Shown: positions 1 through 9,096, counted from the stretch's first letter. The stretch is DNA of 64,000 nucleotides from Micromonospora lupini str. Lupac 08 (GCF_000297395.2 NZ_HF570108.1:2077715-2141714), one strand, 5' to 3'. Program-made: numbers and translations. Notes: generated by a model not told the origin, from the sequence alone.

Positions 1-1906
1 CCAGCAACTCCTCGCGCTTCTGCTGCGCCTCCTGACGCCCCTGCGCGAAGCGCCGCCCGGCGGCCCCCGGCTCGACGAGCCTGATGTTGTCGAGGATCAG
101 GGGCACGAGCGTGGTGGGGCGTTCACTCCAGCGCGGTCTCGTGATGTCGATCTCGCCGACGCAGCGCATGCCGTACCTGTCGAGGTAGGCCCGGATGGCG
201 TCGCGCGCCTGCGTCCCGCCCGCGAGCTTCGGCAGCTCGTCGAGGAAGCCGTCGTCGTCGACGTCCCGCAGGAAGGCCACCACCTCCGGATGCGGGCGGA
301 TCACGTCCGCGACGTCGAGCAGCGCCAGGCCCATCTCCGACGTGATGTTGCCCGGAGCGGACAGCGTCAGGGTGTCGGCCGCGTTCTTCTCGCCCAGCCA
401 TTCCCCCAGTTGTTCGTTGAGCCACCAGGTGGCCTGCATCCCCGCCATGATCGCCTGCATGCTCAACGGATCGCTGAGGAGCCGCTTGTGCTCCTCGAAC
501 GCCTTCAGCAGGAAGTCGAACAGCTCCGGCCCCGTCACCGTCGCGATGTCGCGCCGCAGGGCGGCGAGAGACGCCTCGCTGCGCGCGATCAGCTCGGCGA
601 CGATCGCCGGGTCGTTCTCGATCGTGGCGGGTGCGCCGCCGACGGGCGGGCCGCTGGGCGCACCGTCCGGGAGCGTCGGGACGAAGTCGGGCCGGGCGAG
701 GACGGTCTCCAGCGCGTCCTTGGTCAACGGATCGGACGTCTCCGCCATCCGGAGGAAGCCGGCGCGGCTCGCGGGCGAGGCCAGGAGCCGGGTGGCGTCG
801 ACGAACAGCCTCCCGCCGGCCTCGTGCATCGGCGCCATCGCCGTCAGCTGCCACATGGAGAGACCCAACGGCTTCATGGCGTCGGTCATCATCTGCTGAT
901 GGCCGACGGAGAGGTAGACGTGGTTCTCCCCGTCCCCGGCCGCCGCCGGGATGGGGAACAGCGTGGTGATCGGCCGGCTCTGCACGATCTCGACGTCACC
1001 GTCGACCAGGCACCATTCGATGTCCTGCGGGTCGCCGAAGTGCGCCTCGATCCGCCGTCCCACCTCCACCAGCCGCAGCACCTGCGCGTCCGTCAGCGCC
1101 GGCTGCTCCTGTCGTTCCGGACTGATCGCCTGCTTGCCGGTCCCGCCGGTCGGTAGCGCCTGGATGGCGAGACGCTTGGCGCTGATCGTCCGATCGACGA
1201 TCACGCCGTCGCGCACCCGGTAGGCATCCGGGTTCACCAGTCCGGAGACCAGGGCCTCGCCGAGGCCGAAGCTGGCCTCCACGGTCGCGACCTTCCGGTT
1301 GGACGTGACGGGGTCGGCCGTGAAGAGGACGCCCGCCGCCTGCGCAAATGCCATCTTCTGCACGACGACGGCCAGGTGGACCGCGCGGTGGTCGATGCCG
1401 TTGCGCTGACGGTAGGTCACGGCGCGCTCGGTGAAGAGCGAGGCCCAGCAGCGGCTGACGTGCGCGAGGATGGCCGTCGCGCCTGTGACGTTCAGGTACG
1501 TGTCCTGCTGGCCCGCGAAGGAGGCCGTCGCCAGGTCCTCGGCCGTGGCGCTGGATCGCACGGCATACGCATCGTCCTCGCCGTGCCGGCCGAGCGCCCG
1601 GATGATGGCCGCCGCCACGTCGTCGGGCAGGGCGGCCCCTTCGATGGTCCGGCGGATCTCCGCGCTGCGGTCGCGGATCGCCTCCCGGTCGTCCGGCCGC
1701 AGGCGCGACAGGTGGTCGAGCTGATCGTCGATCGAGGGCACGTCGGCCAGGACCCGTCGGAAGGCGTCCGTCGTCACGCAGAAGCCAGCCGGTACGCGGA
1801 TGCCGTCGATCCGCGACAGCGCCCCCAGCCGGGCGCCCTTCCCTCCGACGATCGCTACCTGCGTCTCGTCGACCTCGTCGAGACCTCGCACATACTTGTC
1901 GATCAT
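1..1906 (-). CDS. rph: Rifamycin-inactivating phosphotransferase Rph (3' end outside window)
   Basis: Enzyme of the PEP synthase/PPDK superfamily that uses ATP to phosphorylate rifamycins. The ATG at 1906 opens 635 codons that reach the window edge; the family is about 865 residues, so the swivelling-His C-terminal domain is mostly missing here. The N-terminal ATP-grasp domain shows GGKGARLGALSRI near residue 18, then SSATAEDLATASFAGQQDTY and ADPVTSNRKVATVEASFG, followed by QSRPITTLFPIP and VGHQQMMTDAMKPLGLS, all typical of Rph rather than of PEP synthase. A 19-bp palindrome matching the rifamycin-associated element lies 58 bp upstream, which supports both identity and rifamycin induction. 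PEP synthase is the alternative and is less likely. Confidence 0.92.
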   Translation of the reverse strand, partial: MIDKYVRGLDEVDETQVAIVGGKGARLGALSRIDGIRVPAGFCVTTDAFRRVLADVPSIDDQLDHLSRLRPDDREAIRDRSAEIRRTIEGAALPDDVAAAIIRALGRHGEDDAYAVRSSATAEDLATASFAGQQDTYLNVTGATAILAHVSRCWASLFTERAVTYRQRNGIDHRAVHLAVVVQKMAFAQAAGVLFTADPVTSNRKVATVEASFGLGEALVSGLVNPDAYRVRDGVIVDRTISAKRLAIQALPTGGTGKQAISPERQEQPALTDAQVLRLVEVGRRIEAHFGDPQDIEWCLVDGDVEIVQSRPITTLFPIPAAAGDGENHVYLSVGHQQMMTDAMKPLGLSMWQLTAMAPMHEAGGRLFVDATRLLASPASRAGFLRMAETSDPLTKDALETVLARPDFVPTLPDGAPSGPPVGGAPATIENDPAIVAELIARSEASLAALRRDIATVTGPELFDFLLKAFEEHKRLLSDPLSMQAIMAGMQATWWLNEQLGEWLGEKNAADTLTLSAPGNITSEMGLALLDVADVIRPHPEVVAFLRDVDDDGFLDELPKLAGGTQARDAIRAYLDRYGMRCVGEIDITRPRWSERPTTLVPLILDNIRLVEPGAAGRRFAQGRQEAQQKREELL

Positions 1907-1963
1907 CGCGCCCCGTTTCTTCGTCCGTTCCAGTGTCCGGCGGACGATTCTGCGGCAAGACCC

Positions 1964-1982
1964 GGGTCTTGCGGCAAGACCC
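1964..1982. promoter_or_regulatory. Rifamycin-associated element (RAE) upstream of rph
   Basis: GGGTCTTGCGGCAAGACCC is an inverted repeat with 9-bp arms around a single central base. It matches the 19-bp RAE known upstream of rifamycin-resistance genes in actinomycetes. A second right half, TGCGGCAAGACCC at 1951-1963, abuts it on the rph side, so the site is one and a half copies. The rest of 1907-2206 holds the AT-richer stretch 1987-2003, possibly promoter, and nothing else I recognise. Confidence 0.88.
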
Positions 1983-2206
1983 CCATTGCGATATACGTTA
2001 AAGTGGGAGCGGATACCAGCGGTGTTTTTCCCGCTGCGGCAGGCCGTCCGGCACGTCCCCGCCGGCCCTCCACACGTCGCACGATCCCCGTCCAAGCGCC
2101 CTGCGGCAGCGCGGCTCACGCCGCCGTCGGCCCATCGTGCGGCGTCGACGCTGCTCGCACCGGGTATCCGAACCCGATCGGGGCGCGTACGCGAGAGGGG
2201 ACCGTC

Positions 2207-2806
2207 ATGGCGACGACCGCGCAGACCCTGTTCGTTCAGGGCGCTGGCACCGGCACCCACGACGAGTGGGACAACAGGTTGTTCGACAGCTTGCGGCGTG
2301 GGCTCGGGGACTCGTACGAGGTTCGTTACCCACGGATGCCCGACGAGGGCGACCCGAGCTACGCCGCCTGGAGCGCCGCCATCCGGCGGGAGATCGCGGC
2401 ACTTGACGACGGCGCCGTCGTCGTCGGCCATTCGCTGGGCGCGGCGATCCTCGTCCACGCGCTCGCCGAGCGACCACCCGAACGGGACCTCGCGATGATC
2501 GTGCTGATCGCCGCCCCGTTCGTCGGCGCGGGCGGTTGGCCGGGCGACGAGTTCGAGTTGTCGCCCGACCTCGGTGCCCGGCTACCGCGGGGCGTACCGG
2601 TGCGGGTGTTTCACGGGCTCCGGGACGAGACGGCGCCGCCGTCGCACGCGGACCTGTACGCGGGTGTCATCCCGCAGGCGCGGGTGTACCGGCTGCCGGG
2701 GCGCGATCACCAGCTGAACGACGACCTCGGCGACGTGGCCGCAGTGATCAGGTGCGGTGACGCGCCTGCCGGCCGGGGGCGTCAGGGTGCGCCCGACGTC
2801 ACTTGA
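2207..2806 (+). CDS. Small alpha/beta hydrolase (YdeN/RBBP9-like serine hydrolase)
   Basis: A 199-residue cytosolic alpha/beta hydrolase. The nucleophile elbow GHSLGA is near residue 71, a candidate acid lies in HGLRDETAPPSHADLY, and the catalytic His is in PGRDHQL. It begins with the FVQGAG strand-turn typical of the RBBP9/YdeN group. The ATG at 2207 was chosen because GAGAGGGG precedes it by a few bases; the upstream open frame has no recognisable protein. Its stop codon overlaps the -35 region of the next gene. Substrate unknown. It is divergent from rph, and I see no functional link. Confidence 0.78.
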   Translation: MATTAQTLFVQGAGTGTHDEWDNRLFDSLRRGLGDSYEVRYPRMPDEGDPSYAAWSAAIRREIAALDDGAVVVGHSLGAAILVHALAERPPERDLAMIVLIAAPFVGAGGWPGDEFELSPDLGARLPRGVPVRVFHGLRDETAPPSHADLYAGVIPQARVYRLPGRDHQLNDDLGDVAAVIRCGDAPAGRGRQGAPDVT

Positions 2807-2852
2807 CACGGTTGGCTAATAGTATTAGCTTGAAGCTAACGCAATTAGCCAA
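2803..2852 (+). promoter_or_regulatory. Promoter with nested palindromic operator
   Basis: TTGACA (2803-2808) is followed after 17 bp by TAGCTT (2826-2831). The interval carries two nested inverted repeats: TTGGCTAAT (2812-2820) pairs with ATTAGCCAA (2844-2852), and inside them TTAGCTTGAAGCTAA (2825-2839) is a perfect palindrome covering the -10. This is the geometry of a TetR- or MarR-type repressor site. No candidate regulator is adjacent. Confidence 0.65.
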
Positions 2853-2868
2853 CCCCTTGGAGGATCCC

Positions 2869-3705
2869 GTGACCGAGTACCTGACCGTCGATGGCGGCAC
2901 CCTGGCGTACGAGGTGAGCGGCGCCTCCGGGCCGCTCGTCGTTCTCGCCCACGGCATGGGTGACAGCCGCGCGGCGTACCGCTTCGTCGTGCCGCGCCTG
3001 GTGGCCGCCGGCTACCGGGTGGCCGCGGTCGACCTGCGGGGTTGCGGCGAGTCGAGCGCGCGGTGGCCCTCCTACAGCCGCACCGACATCGCGGGCGATC
3101 TGCTCGCGGTGATCCGCCACCTCGGCGGTCCGGCCGTGCTGGTCGGTCACTCGATCTCCGGCGGGGCCGCCACCATCGCCGCCGCCCAGGCGCCCGAGAT
3201 GATCACGGGCATCGTCGAGTTGGCCCCCTTCACCCGCAAGCAGTCGATCAGGCTGGGTGACCTGCGGGTCGCCCGTTACCGCAAGGGCATGGCCCGGCTG
3301 CTCGGCACCGGCCTGCTGGGCAGCGTGCCGCTCTGGCGCAGCTACCTCGACATCGCCTATCCCGGGCGGAAGCCGGCCGACTGGACCGCCCGCACGGCCC
3401 GGATCGACGCCATGATGCGTGAGCCCGGCCGGATGGCGGCGATGCGCAGGATGGGCCAGTCGGCGCCCGTCGACGCGGGGGCGCAACTGGGAAACGTTCG
3501 CTGCCCGGCCCTGATCGTCGAGGGCACGCTCGACCCGGACTGGGCCGACCCGCGGGCCGAGGGGGAGGCGATCGTCGCCGCGCTGCCGGCCGGGCTGGGC
3601 CAGCTCGAGGTCATCGAGGGCGCGGGCCACTACCCGCACGTGCAGTACCCCGACGAGACGGTGACTCTGCTGCTCGCCTTCCTGGGCGCGCACGTCCGCG
3701 CCTAG
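2869..3705 (+). CDS. Alpha/beta fold hydrolase
   Basis: A 278-residue alpha/beta hydrolase with the oxyanion HGMG (29-32), the nucleophile elbow GHSISG (Ser95), a likely acid in EGTLDPDW and a His in GAGHYPH near the C-terminus. There is no signal peptide, so it is cytosolic. The GTG at 2869 was taken because GGAGG lies at 2859-2863; the open frame reaches back to 2803 but there it would overlap the promoter and operator. Expression is probably under a repressor acting on the nested palindrome just upstream. Substrate not predictable; perhaps a small ester or lactone. Confidence 0.82.
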   Translation: MTEYLTVDGGTLAYEVSGASGPLVVLAHGMGDSRAAYRFVVPRLVAAGYRVAAVDLRGCGESSARWPSYSRTDIAGDLLAVIRHLGGPAVLVGHSISGGAATIAAAQAPEMITGIVELAPFTRKQSIRLGDLRVARYRKGMARLLGTGLLGSVPLWRSYLDIAYPGRKPADWTARTARIDAMMREPGRMAAMRRMGQSAPVDAGAQLGNVRCPALIVEGTLDPDWADPRAEGEAIVAALPAGLGQLEVIEGAGHYPHVQYPDETVTLLLAFLGAHVRA

Positions 3706-3750
3706 GGTCGTGGCTCGCCCCGCCTCCGGAGCGCGCCGGCGACGCCGCGG

Positions 3751-4464
3751 TCAGGCCAGCAGTTGTTCCCGCATCCGCGCGCCCAGGTTGATCCGTCCCA
3801 CCGCGCGCGGGCCGGCCGGATCGTGCACGTCCACGGTGTTGTTGCGACGCATCAGCGCGCGGACCGGCGGTGGCAACCGGGGCGGGTCGTCCATCGCGGC
3901 GAGGATCTGCGCGGCGCTCGTGATCAGTCGATCGACGAGGGCGGCGGCGTCGGTGTCCACCCGCACCCGGCCGTACTCCCAGCCCGCGGTGGTGAGGTCG
4001 AGGACCTCGAACAGGTGGGTCGCCAGCGGGTTCGGGTCGGTCACCCGATCGAGCCGGGCCGCCCGGCCGCCGACCACCGTGACGGCGGCGGCCACCTGGG
4101 CGTACGGGTGGAAGCCGCACGGCAACGCGAACAGTGGCCACCGCAGGCCGGGGCCGGCCTCCATCCACAGCGGCCGGTAGTTCCGCCGGTGCACCAGGAG
4201 CCGCCGGCCCGTGCGCCGGTGGATGTCCTGCGCCTGCGACCGCAGATCCAGGTGCGCCTCGTCGGCGACCTGGTGCAGAACCCGGGCCGCCACCACCAGG
4301 CCGTCGTCGCCGTCAAGCATCCCGGTCGCCGCTTCGACCTGCGCGGGAAATGGAACCCGCGCCTGGGTGCCGTATCCGTGCTGGAGGTCCCGCAGCAACG
4401 CCTGCTGCCGCTCCGGGTCGAGTTGGACCCGCCCGCCGCCCAGCAGTCGCTGGAGCCAACGCAT
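3751..4464 (-). CDS. Hypothetical protein, 237 aa
   Basis: No family recognised. The protein opens MRWLQRLLGGG and is mixed alpha/beta, without signal peptide or membrane span. It contains LLVHRRNYRPLWMEAGPG in the middle and ends LGARMREQLLA. An ATG 39 bp further upstream (4503) is in frame, but the start at 4464 is preceded by GAGG at good spacing, so I prefer it. It stands alone, convergent with the hydrolase before it. Codon use looks normal for the window. Confidence 0.7.
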   Translation of the reverse strand: MRWLQRLLGGGRVQLDPERQQALLRDLQHGYGTQARVPFPAQVEAATGMLDGDDGLVVAARVLHQVADEAHLDLRSQAQDIHRRTGRRLLVHRRNYRPLWMEAGPGLRWPLFALPCGFHPYAQVAAAVTVVGGRAARLDRVTDPNPLATHLFEVLDLTTAGWEYGRVRVDTDAAALVDRLITSAAQILAAMDDPPRLPPPVRALMRRNNTVDVHDPAGPRAVGRINLGARMREQLLA

Positions 4465-4635
4465 GTCGCCTCGTTTCAGCAGAGCCGTCCCGAACCGTGG
4501 CAATGCTATGCGTCGGACGTTCCCCGGGTGCCGCAGGGGTGAGCGAGAGACGGCGTGCGCCGGCCGGGCGACGCGCGGGTCGGTGCCCGCGCCAGCGCCC
4601 GGCCGGCCCTGCCCCCGGCTACCGGGGTCCGTCGC

Positions 4636-6294
4636 TCAGGTGCGGCTCCACCGCTGGCTGGCTGCGCCGTTGCAGTCCCAGATCTGGGCGCGTGTGCCAT
4701 TCGCCGTACCGTTGCCCACCAGATCCAGGCAGCGGCCTGAGGCGACGGCCGTGATCGAGCCGTTGGCGTTGAAGCGCCACTGTTGGTTCGCCTGGCCGTG
4801 ACAGTCCCAGATGATCACCGATGTCCCGTTGGCGGTGCCGCCGTTGTAGACGTCGAGACACTTGCCTCCGTAGACCCGCAGCTCCTGGGAGCTGGTCGAG
4901 GTCCAGGACTGGTTGGCCTGGCCGTGGCAGTCCCAGACGATGGCCGTGGCGCCGTTGGTCTGGGACGCGCCGTTGACGTCCAGGCACCGGCCGGCGGACG
5001 TGTTGCGGATCGCCGACGTCGTGCTCGGTGGAGGAGTGGTCGGCGGGGGAGTGGTCGGCGGAGGCGTGGTCGGCGGAGGAGTGGTCGGTGGGGGCGTGCC
5101 GCCGCCGGTGACCAGGAACATGGCCGCGCCGTGTGCCGGCACCGACGCGCTGATCGTGCCGGTCGACGTCGAGGTGGTGTGGGACCACAGGTCGCGCACG
5201 GTGTACGAGCCGGCACTGCCGAGCCCGAGCGCGCTGGCCGTGGTGGAGATCGTGGTGGTGCCGCTGCCGCGGTTGAGCAGGACGGTGGCCACCCCACCGG
5301 TGGACATCGGCTTGCGCCAGACCTCCAGGTCACCGGTGTCGCTGATCTTGCGGCCCTGCTGACCGCCCCAGTCCTGGTTGACAGCGATCACGTCGGTGTT
5401 GGTCAGGATGGTGCGGGTGGCGGCCGACATGGTGCGGATGTCGTTACCGGCCAGCAGCGGGGCGTTCAACAGCGCCCACAGGCTGAAGTGGGCCCGGGAC
5501 TCGGTGTCGGTGGGGCCGTTGCCGACCTCCAGCATGTCCGGGTCGTTCCACGCGCCGGGCCGGGCGTACGACTCCTTGCCGACCTGCTGGTCGAGGATGC
5601 CCATGATGGAGTTCCAGTTCCCACCGATGTCGCCTGTGGTACGCCAGGAGTTGCCCACCCCCGCGCCCCAGGTCCAGACGCTGTCCTGTCCCCAACTGCA
5701 CAGGCTGTAGAGGATCGGCCGGTTGGTGGCCAGGAGCGCGTCCCGCATCGCGGTGTAGCGCTGCTGCGCGCTCCGGCCGAGGTGGTCGCCGCAGTTGTCG
5801 TACTTGAGGTAGTCGATCCCCCAGGATGCCCAGAGGTTGGCGTCGCGTTGCTCGTAGTTGATGCTGGCCGGGTACCCGGCGCAGGTGAGGGTGCCGGCCG
5901 AGGAGTAGATGCCCAGCTTGAGGCCCTTGTCGTGGACGTAGTCGGCGAGGGCCTTCATGCCGCTCGGGAACTTCTGCGGATCGGCGACCAGGTCACCGCT
6001 GCCGTTGCGTTGCTTCGTGGACCAGCAGTCGTCGATGTTGACGTAGCGGTATCCGGCCGCGGCCATGCCGCTGGAGACCAGGGTGTCGGCCGTCTGCCGG
6101 ATGAGCCCTTCGTTGACGTTGCACCCGAACGAGTTCCAGTCGTTCCAGCCCATCTGCGGCGTGCGGGCCAGCCCGTTCTCCAGCGCCTGCGCGGGTTGGG
6201 TGGTGGTGAGCACCAGCGCGCCGCTGACCACCGCGGTGCCGAGGGCGGCCGCGAGGAAAGCGGGCAGCAGTAGGGCGATTCTTCGTCTGAGCAT
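4636..6294 (-). CDS. Secreted alpha-galactosidase, GH27 with C-terminal CBM13
   Basis: A 552-residue exo-enzyme that removes terminal alpha-galactose from galactomannan or galacto-oligosaccharides (family knowledge). The signal peptide covers residues 1-37 with an AQA cleavage site. The GH27 barrel begins NGLARTPQMGWNDWNSFGC; the nucleophile Asp is in YLKYDNC and the acid/base Asp in WNDPDMLEVGN. A Pro/Thr linker (PPPTTPPPTT repeats) leads to a ricin-B-type CBM13 with three lobes, each ending in a Q-x-W-like motif. The start at 6294 follows AGGAG; the longer open frame to 6375 lacks such a site and would precede the signal peptide. It is divergent from the SGNH esterase. Confidence 0.93.
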   Translation of the reverse strand: MLRRRIALLLPAFLAAALGTAVVSGALVLTTTQPAQALENGLARTPQMGWNDWNSFGCNVNEGLIRQTADTLVSSGMAAAGYRYVNIDDCWSTKQRNGSGDLVADPQKFPSGMKALADYVHDKGLKLGIYSSAGTLTCAGYPASINYEQRDANLWASWGIDYLKYDNCGDHLGRSAQQRYTAMRDALLATNRPILYSLCSWGQDSVWTWGAGVGNSWRTTGDIGGNWNSIMGILDQQVGKESYARPGAWNDPDMLEVGNGPTDTESRAHFSLWALLNAPLLAGNDIRTMSAATRTILTNTDVIAVNQDWGGQQGRKISDTGDLEVWRKPMSTGGVATVLLNRGSGTTTISTTASALGLGSAGSYTVRDLWSHTTSTSTGTISASVPAHGAAMFLVTGGGTPPPTTPPPTTPPPTTPPPTTPPPSTTSAIRNTSAGRCLDVNGASQTNGATAIVWDCHGQANQSWTSTSSQELRVYGGKCLDVYNGGTANGTSVIIWDCHGQANQQWRFNANGSITAVASGRCLDLVGNGTANGTRAQIWDCNGAASQRWSRT

Positions 6295-6339
6295 GTGCAC
6301 TCCTTGCGGGTGGTCGGTGGCGAGGCCCACAGGAGCCAA

Positions 6340-6357
6340 TGGCATAGATCGATGCCA
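6340..6357. promoter_or_regulatory. Candidate operator upstream of the GH27 gene
   Basis: TGGCAT-AGATCG-ATGCCA is a 6+6+6 inverted repeat 46 bp upstream of the alpha-galactosidase start. It differs from both operator families found at the other carbohydrate genes, so a separate regulator is implied. The 264-bp divergent gap holds nothing else clear. Confidence 0.4.
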
Positions 6358-6558
6358 ATTTAACTCGTACGACATATGACGTCAACGTCGCCGGCATCCG
6401 GCGTGGGCCTCGGGGTCTTCGGGATCGACCGCGCAGCCCCTGTGGCCCACACCGTGGGACGGCTTTTAGTGAGGGTCATCTATATTGACGTCGCTCGGCG
6501 GCGGCGACAGGATCTCGGCACCACCACCCCACCGCCGCGATCTCCCCTGGGAGGCGTC

Positions 6559-7452
6559 ATGCCCCGTCCCCGCCTGCCGCTCCTGCGGGCAGCCACCCGA
6601 CTCGCCGCGCTCGCCGCGGCCACCGCCGGTGTGCTGCTCGCCGTCGCCACACCCGCCAGCGCCGCGGTCCCCACCGGCCGCTACGTCGCGCTGGGCGACT
6701 CGTACACCGCCGGCCCGCTGATTCCCACCCAGGTCGACCTGAACTGCCTCCGGTCCAACCGCAACTATCCGTCGCTGGTGGCCGCGGCCGCCGGCTCGGC
6801 GTCGTTCGCCGACGTGAGCTGCTCCGGCGCCACGACCGACGACATCCTCTACGGCGGCAGCGGCCAGCTCGGCATCACGGTGCCACCGCAGCTCAACGCG
6901 GTCACGCCGAGCACGGCGCTGGTGACGGTGCAGATCGGCGGCAACGACATCGGCTTCTCCGGCATCATCAGCGAATGCGCGGAGGCGAGCCTCAGCAGTC
7001 CCCTCGGATCGCCGTGCAAGAACCGGTACACCGCCGGCGGCACGGACCAGTTGCAGGCCCGGATCGCGGCCACCGTGCCGAAGGTGACAAGCGTGCTGCA
7101 GGCGATCCGCCGGGCCGCGCCGGGCGCGAGGGTCGTGGTGCTCGGGTACCCGGCGATCCTGCCCGACAGCGGATACGGCTGCTGGCCGGTGGTCCCGATC
7201 GCCTACCAGGACGTGCCGTACCTGCGCACCATCGAGAAGTCGCTCAACGCCATGCTGGCCGGCGCCGCCGCGGCGAACGGCGCCACCTACGCCGACGTCT
7301 ACACGCCGTCGATCGGTCGCGACACGTGCAAGAGCAGCGGCACCCGGTGGGTCGAGGGGCTGGTGCCGCAGAACTCGGCCGCGCCCTTCCACCCGAACGC
7401 GCGCGGTGAGCAGGGCATGGGCAGCGCGCTGATTGCCACCCTGAACAGCTGA
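6559..7452 (+). CDS. Secreted SGNH/GDSL lipase-esterase
   Basis: A 297-residue secreted hydrolase of the Streptomyces lipase type. The signal peptide spans about 1-35 (PASAAVP cleavage region). Block I GDSYT gives Ser48, block III is GGNDIGF, and block V APFHPN gives His278; six cysteines suggest disulfides. The ATG at 6559 is preceded by GGGAGG; the frame is open further upstream but without a signal peptide. It probably cleaves acyl esters or phospholipids outside the cell. It is followed by a strong hairpin shared with the convergent sigma-factor gene. Confidence 0.9.
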   Translation: MPRPRLPLLRAATRLAALAAATAGVLLAVATPASAAVPTGRYVALGDSYTAGPLIPTQVDLNCLRSNRNYPSLVAAAAGSASFADVSCSGATTDDILYGGSGQLGITVPPQLNAVTPSTALVTVQIGGNDIGFSGIISECAEASLSSPLGSPCKNRYTAGGTDQLQARIAATVPKVTSVLQAIRRAAPGARVVVLGYPAILPDSGYGCWPVVPIAYQDVPYLRTIEKSLNAMLAGAAAANGATYADVYTPSIGRDTCKSSGTRWVEGLVPQNSAAPFHPNARGEQGMGSALIATLNS

Positions 7453-7467
7453 CCGAACATCGTTCGG

Positions 7468-7501
7468 GCCGGCCCCGTCACAGCACGACGGCGGGGCCGG
7501 C
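7468..7501. terminator. Bidirectional terminator hairpin
   Basis: GCCGGCCCCG (7468-7477) pairs perfectly with CGGGGCCGGC (7492-7501) between two convergent genes. There is no U-tract, as is usual in high-GC actinobacteria. Confidence 0.65.
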
Positions 7502-7534
7502 AGCTCACGCCGTGGTACGGGTCGGCGCGAGCCC

Positions 7535-8680
7535 TCACCGCTGCCGGCGAGTGTTGAGCCGTGCGGCCTGTCGTGTCAGGTGGTCGCGCTCGGCGAGGTT
7601 GGGGGCCCGGTGGGCCGCCTCCGCGTACAGGCGTGCCGCAGTGGCGAGGTCGCCGTCGCGTTCGTGCAGGTACGCCGCCACCGCCGTGTGACGAGGCAGC
7701 GCGTCGTCCAGCGCCGTGAGCGCCGCCAGGCCGGCGCGAGCGCCGTCGGCCTCGCCGACGGCCACCGCGCGGTTGAGCCGGACGACCGGGCTGTCGGTCA
7801 GGCGTGCCAGCTCGTCGTACCACTCGACGATCTGCACCCAGTCGGTCTCCTCCGCGGTGGGCGCGTCGGCGTGGAGCGCGGCGATGGCGGCCTGGGCCTG
7901 GAACTCGCCCAGGCGGTCACGCGCGAGGGCGGTCTGGAGGATGTCCACGCCCTCGGCGATGACCGCGGTGTCCCACCGGCCGCGGTCCTGCTCGGCGAGT
8001 GGCACCAGGCTGCCGTCGGGCGAGGTCCGGCTGGCGCGGCGGGCGTGGTGCAGCAGCATGAGGGCGAGCAGCCCCGCCACCTCCGGGTGGTCGATCGCGC
8101 CGGCGAGCTGCCGGGTGAGCCGGATGGCCTCGGCGGCGAGGTCGACGTCGCCCGTGTAGCCCTCGTTGAAGACCAGATAGAGCACGCGCAGCACGGTGGC
8201 GACGTCGCCGGGTCGGTCGAACCGCACCGCGGAGACGGTGCGCTTGGCCCGGCTGATGCGTTGCGCCATGGTCGCCTCGGGCACCAGGTAGGCGTCGGCG
8301 ATCTGACGGGTGGTCAGCCCGCCGACGGCGCGGAGCGTGAGCGCGACGGCGGACGACGGCGTCAGCGACGGGTGGGCGCAGAGAAAGTAGAGCTGGAGGG
8401 TGTCGTCCACCTCGGGCGCGGGCCCCGGCGCCGGCTCGTCGTCGACGAGGTCCTCACGACGACGGCGGGCGGCGTCGGCCCTGGTGGTGTCCAGGAACCG
8501 GCGCCAGGCCACGGTGATCAGCCAGCCCTTCGGGTCCCGCGGCGGGTCGGCCGGCCAGACGCGGACGGCCTCGACCAGCGCGTCCTGCACGGCATCCTCG
8601 GCCGCCGCGAAGTCAGCTCCGCGGCGGACGAGGATCCCGAGCACAGTCGGCGTGAGACTCCGGAGCAGTGCCTCGTTCAT
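7535..8680 (-). CDS. ECF sigma factor, ECF42 type with C-terminal TPR-like extension
   Basis: A 381-residue sigma factor. Region 2 contains AEDAVQDALVEAVRVWP and region 4 the HTH GLTTRQIADAYLVPEATMAQRISRAK. It has the long helical C-terminal extension (residues about 185-381) typical of the ECF42 group in place of an anti-sigma partner. The neighbouring DGPF/YCII protein is the standard companion of this group. An in-frame GTG at 8692 overlaps the upstream stop as GTGA and could be the real, coupled start; the ATG at 8680 has GGAG upstream. The target promoter is unknown. Confidence 0.9.
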   Translation of the reverse strand: MNEALLRSLTPTVLGILVRRGADFAAAEDAVQDALVEAVRVWPADPPRDPKGWLITVAWRRFLDTTRADAARRRREDLVDDEPAPGPAPEVDDTLQLYFLCAHPSLTPSSAVALTLRAVGGLTTRQIADAYLVPEATMAQRISRAKRTVSAVRFDRPGDVATVLRVLYLVFNEGYTGDVDLAAEAIRLTRQLAGAIDHPEVAGLLALMLLHHARRASRTSPDGSLVPLAEQDRGRWDTAVIAEGVDILQTALARDRLGEFQAQAAIAALHADAPTAEETDWVQIVEWYDELARLTDSPVVRLNRAVAVGEADGARAGLAALTALDDALPRHTAVAAYLHERDGDLATAARLYAEAAHRAPNLAERDHLTRQAARLNTRRQR

Positions 8681-8688
8681 CGCCGAGG

Positions 8689-9096
8689 TCACTCCGCGAT
8701 GGTGGGCGGCTCGGTCAGGAAGGGGCGCACCTCGAGCCACTCGTGGATCGGCTTCCCGCCCGCCCCCGGAGCGGCGGACAGTTCCCCGGCCAGCTCGACG
8801 GCGCGCTCGTAGCTGTCGACGTCGATCACCATCCAACCGGCGATGAGGTCCTTGGTCTCGGCGAACGGGCCGTCGGTGACCGGTGGGCGTCCCGGGCCGT
8901 CGTAGCGGACCCACGCCCCCTCGGGGGCGAGCGCCTGACCCTCGATGTACTCGCCGGTCTTCTCCAACCGGGACGCGAAGTCGCTCATGTACTGCATGTG
9001 CGCCGAGATCTCCTCCGGCGTCCACCGGTCCATGGGTACGTCGTTGACCGCGGCCGGACCGCCACGGTAGTGCTTCAACAGCAGGTACTTCGCCAT
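8689..9096 (-). CDS. YCII-related DGPF-domain protein
   Basis: A 135-residue protein with the signature DGPFAETKDLIAGWMVIDVDS near residues 75-95, assigned to the YCII-like dimeric alpha/beta-barrel fold. These proteins are encoded with ECF41/ECF42 sigma factors and are thought to act in the same response, although their biochemistry is unsettled. It overlaps or abuts the sigma-factor gene, so the two are one operon. It has an ATG start with GGAGGA upstream. Confidence 0.88.
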   Translation of the reverse strand: MAKYLLLKHYRGGPAAVNDVPMDRWTPEEISAHMQYMSDFASRLEKTGEYIEGQALAPEGAWVRYDGPGRPPVTDGPFAETKDLIAGWMVIDVDSYERAVELAGELSAAPGAGGKPIHEWLEVRPFLTEPPTIAE

